From the NCBI RefSeq assembly GCF_009389715.1, contig NW_024068522.1:56028-120027 (forward strand): a stretch of 64,000 bases of DNA. Reading direction: 5' to 3'. Source of the stretch: Phoenix dactylifera (lineage: Eukaryota; Streptophyta; Magnoliopsida; Arecales; Arecaceae). This document shows, one piece after another, positions 61,926 through 64,000 of the stretch (position 1 is the stretch's first letter; every line of letters begins with the position of its first letter). A program made the translations under genes and the position numbers. The notes under the pieces were generated by a model, which worked only from the letters and a program-made list of their open reading frames with translations, was not told where the DNA came from and did not search any database.

Positions 61926-64000
61926 AAGAACAGGAGAAGAGAGTCATCCATCACTCTGGTATTGTCTCAAGTACCGAATTGCTCTTTGCCTGAAAGACAT
62001 TTGCTTCTTTGCAGGTGTAGGAGAAACGTTCTCTACTAAAAACTCAAAGGCTAACACTTATGTATAGAAACGCCACGAAAGAATAGCAAATCTGACCTTT
62101 TTTAATCCTGCCCCTTCTTTGATCAAACAGATCAAGATGTATTCTGATTGCAGTAAAATAGTCTAGTCCAATTCTTGGTAAAATGCTGTAAAGTTCTTGC
62201 AGCAACCCTTTTACAGACTAACTTCATCTCCACATCCTTTCATTTCTCTGCCCTTGCACAGTTTTATGCTATGATCTAATGGCTGACAGGATGGTTTGCC
62301 ACAAATACACTTTCACAGGTTATTATTAAGGTCTTTGCAGAACACACGATTTTTTTTTTATCACAGAGTGAGTAAGAACAGCTCTGTCAATTTAGAGATG
62401 CATGCATTTCTCCCACTTTTCTGGGTGGAAAGCTAACTGATTGGTGAGGAGGAATCGTTTCAAGTTGATTATGTGCAACCTCCTGTGGTGATGTTTCGGT
62501 TGGAAGATGCTTCAACAGAGGCACTGGACTCTTTAGTCTTGGGAACACTATTTGCCACAGGTATCCTCATGATTCAATCATGGTGTCAATGGTCATTATT
62601 CTGAGAGTAACCTGCATCTGAAAAAGGTGAAGTTGTTGATTGATCCAACTTCGGTAACCCTCATCCCAAGTCTGTGGATGTTGGTAATCGATACTCCCTT
62701 TAGGTTGGCTTAATATATTTTCACAATGAATTGTTCACATGATGGCGCGGATTTGATATGATTTTTGTCTTTGAAATGGCTTGTTGCCATGGCCCTATTT
62801 GGCATGTTCATAATTTTCTTTTTTCTTTTTTTTAATTAAAATCAAACACAAAGGGAGATAAGAATAGCATTTAGTAACCCGGTTCTTATTTTACATTTTT
62901 TAAATAAAACTCATCTCTAAGTCCAGTTCTGTAAGTTTTGAAAACTAGAATGATCCGGGATCACCATTGCTGTCTATCACTACCCTGGCCGCAACATTCA
63001 TTTGCCTGAACATAAGGAGCTATCAAACAAGTTTCAGATTTTTTTTTAATTTTAAAAAATGAAAAAAAATTGAAAACTGAAAACTAAAATTGTGCTAAAT
63101 GCTATCTATATTAAGGTGGATGCTCCATAAGACCTTAGTCAGTATTCAAAAATGTAATCATGTGAGAAAGTAAGTCAGGTGGGGAAAAGGGGAAAAAGCA
63201 GAGAAAAAAATCAGCTCCATGGACTGCACCTGCCAAGATTTAGTATGCGCGCTTGTTTGTAATTTAAATGACCAGTTCCAAGATCTATTTTTCCAATTAT
63301 AGAGCCAAGCCAAGAACTAGTTTAACTTAACGAATACCAAGTCATCTGAACAACTCAACTAGTTGTCACCCTCCATAAACTATGAATATGTTAAGCTGGT
63401 AAGCCTAGCTTAAGCTTGGGTTGTTTTGTTATCAAGCTAAGCTTGATAAGCTTGAGTTAGCACATTTAATTTTGGGCCAGCTCAGTCTGCGTACAAACAA
63501 GCTTGTTGAGGATAACAGGGTTTGAACTTTGAAGTCCCTCAAGGTTTCATATGTATTACTTACTGCAAGCTATTTTCCATCGATTTTTTAACTATTATGA
63601 TCGAAACTCAAAATATCTTCCTTTTTGTATGAATTATATCAATCTTGAATAATTATAATATAAAATTAAATTTTGGGTTTTTTTGCATAAATATCCTTCT
63701 AAATATCGAATTTTGCATGAATACTCTTTTAAAATTGATATTTACATATATATCCTCATAAAGCACTTGTTTTGTTATTCTACCTTTTTTTTATTCTTAT
63801 TTTTGTGTATATATACACGTCATCTAATGCCGTTAAAAAATTAACGGTTTTTAAATTAAAATGACTAAAGTATGCAAAAAAAATATTTAGAAGATGATCG
63901 CGATGGAGAAAAAAAAGTATTTTCAAAAATTTATTTTTTAATTAAAATAATATATGATTTTAAAGAACCATTATATTAAAAGCATTTATGCAAAAACAGT
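61926..64000. other. 3' flank of the BAM8-like gene and intergenic DNA
   Basis: Begins with the presumed 3' UTR. AT-rich with T and A runs; no further exon, gene or element was recognised up to the window end. Confidence 0.5.

Overview
The window is eukaryotic nuclear DNA from a flowering plant, most likely a monocot. The evidence is GT-AG introns, AT-rich intergenic DNA, plant gene families (GDSL esterase/lipase, a BZR1-type beta-amylase), a Ty3/gypsy element of the Tat lineage, a hAT transposon, LINE remnants, a TRIM and MITE/foldback elements. A palm-like genome is possible, but the sequence alone does not settle the species. No bacterial-type operons, CRISPR, rRNA or tRNA genes were recognised.

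Positions 1-30,324 hold a tandem segmental duplication. Unit A covers 1-5,366 and 7,664-11,915. Unit B covers 12,536-19,438 and 26,491-30,324. Each unit carries a five-exon GDSL esterase/lipase gene on the minus strand (copy A runs off the left edge, copy B is complete at 385 codons), an old LINE fragment, and a small minus-strand gene resembling the plant BORCS8/MEF2BNB-like family. The small gene keeps at least four exons in unit B. In unit A it is reduced to a broken exon 1 and a mutated exon 2. The units differ by later indels: a GC-rich foldback element and a 455-bp insert in A, and a Harbinger-like MITE, a TRIM and a second GC-rich inverted-repeat island in B.

Positions 31,888-50,150 are a three-level nest. 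A 5'-truncated LINE (minus strand) was split by a 3.4-kb hAT transposon, with 8-bp target duplication ACCGCTAG. The hAT transposase reading frame was then split by a 13.6-kb Tat-lineage element with 5-bp target duplication TAATC. The Tat element has nearly identical 779/780-bp LTRs, an intact gag-pol frame of 1,822 codons on the minus strand, and a convergent three-exon ORF of 729 codons on the plus strand. Between the 3' ends of these two reading frames lies a 2.3-kb array of 46-bp repeats and composite 121/124-bp repeats.

Positions 51,900-61,925 hold a plus-strand ten-exon gene for a BAM8-like beta-amylase with an N-terminal BZR1-type DNA-binding domain. Exons 6-10 are clean, but exons 1-5 carry many single-base frameshifts. 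Two G-box (CACGTG) sites lie upstream. The remaining sequence is AT-rich intergenic DNA with simple repeats.
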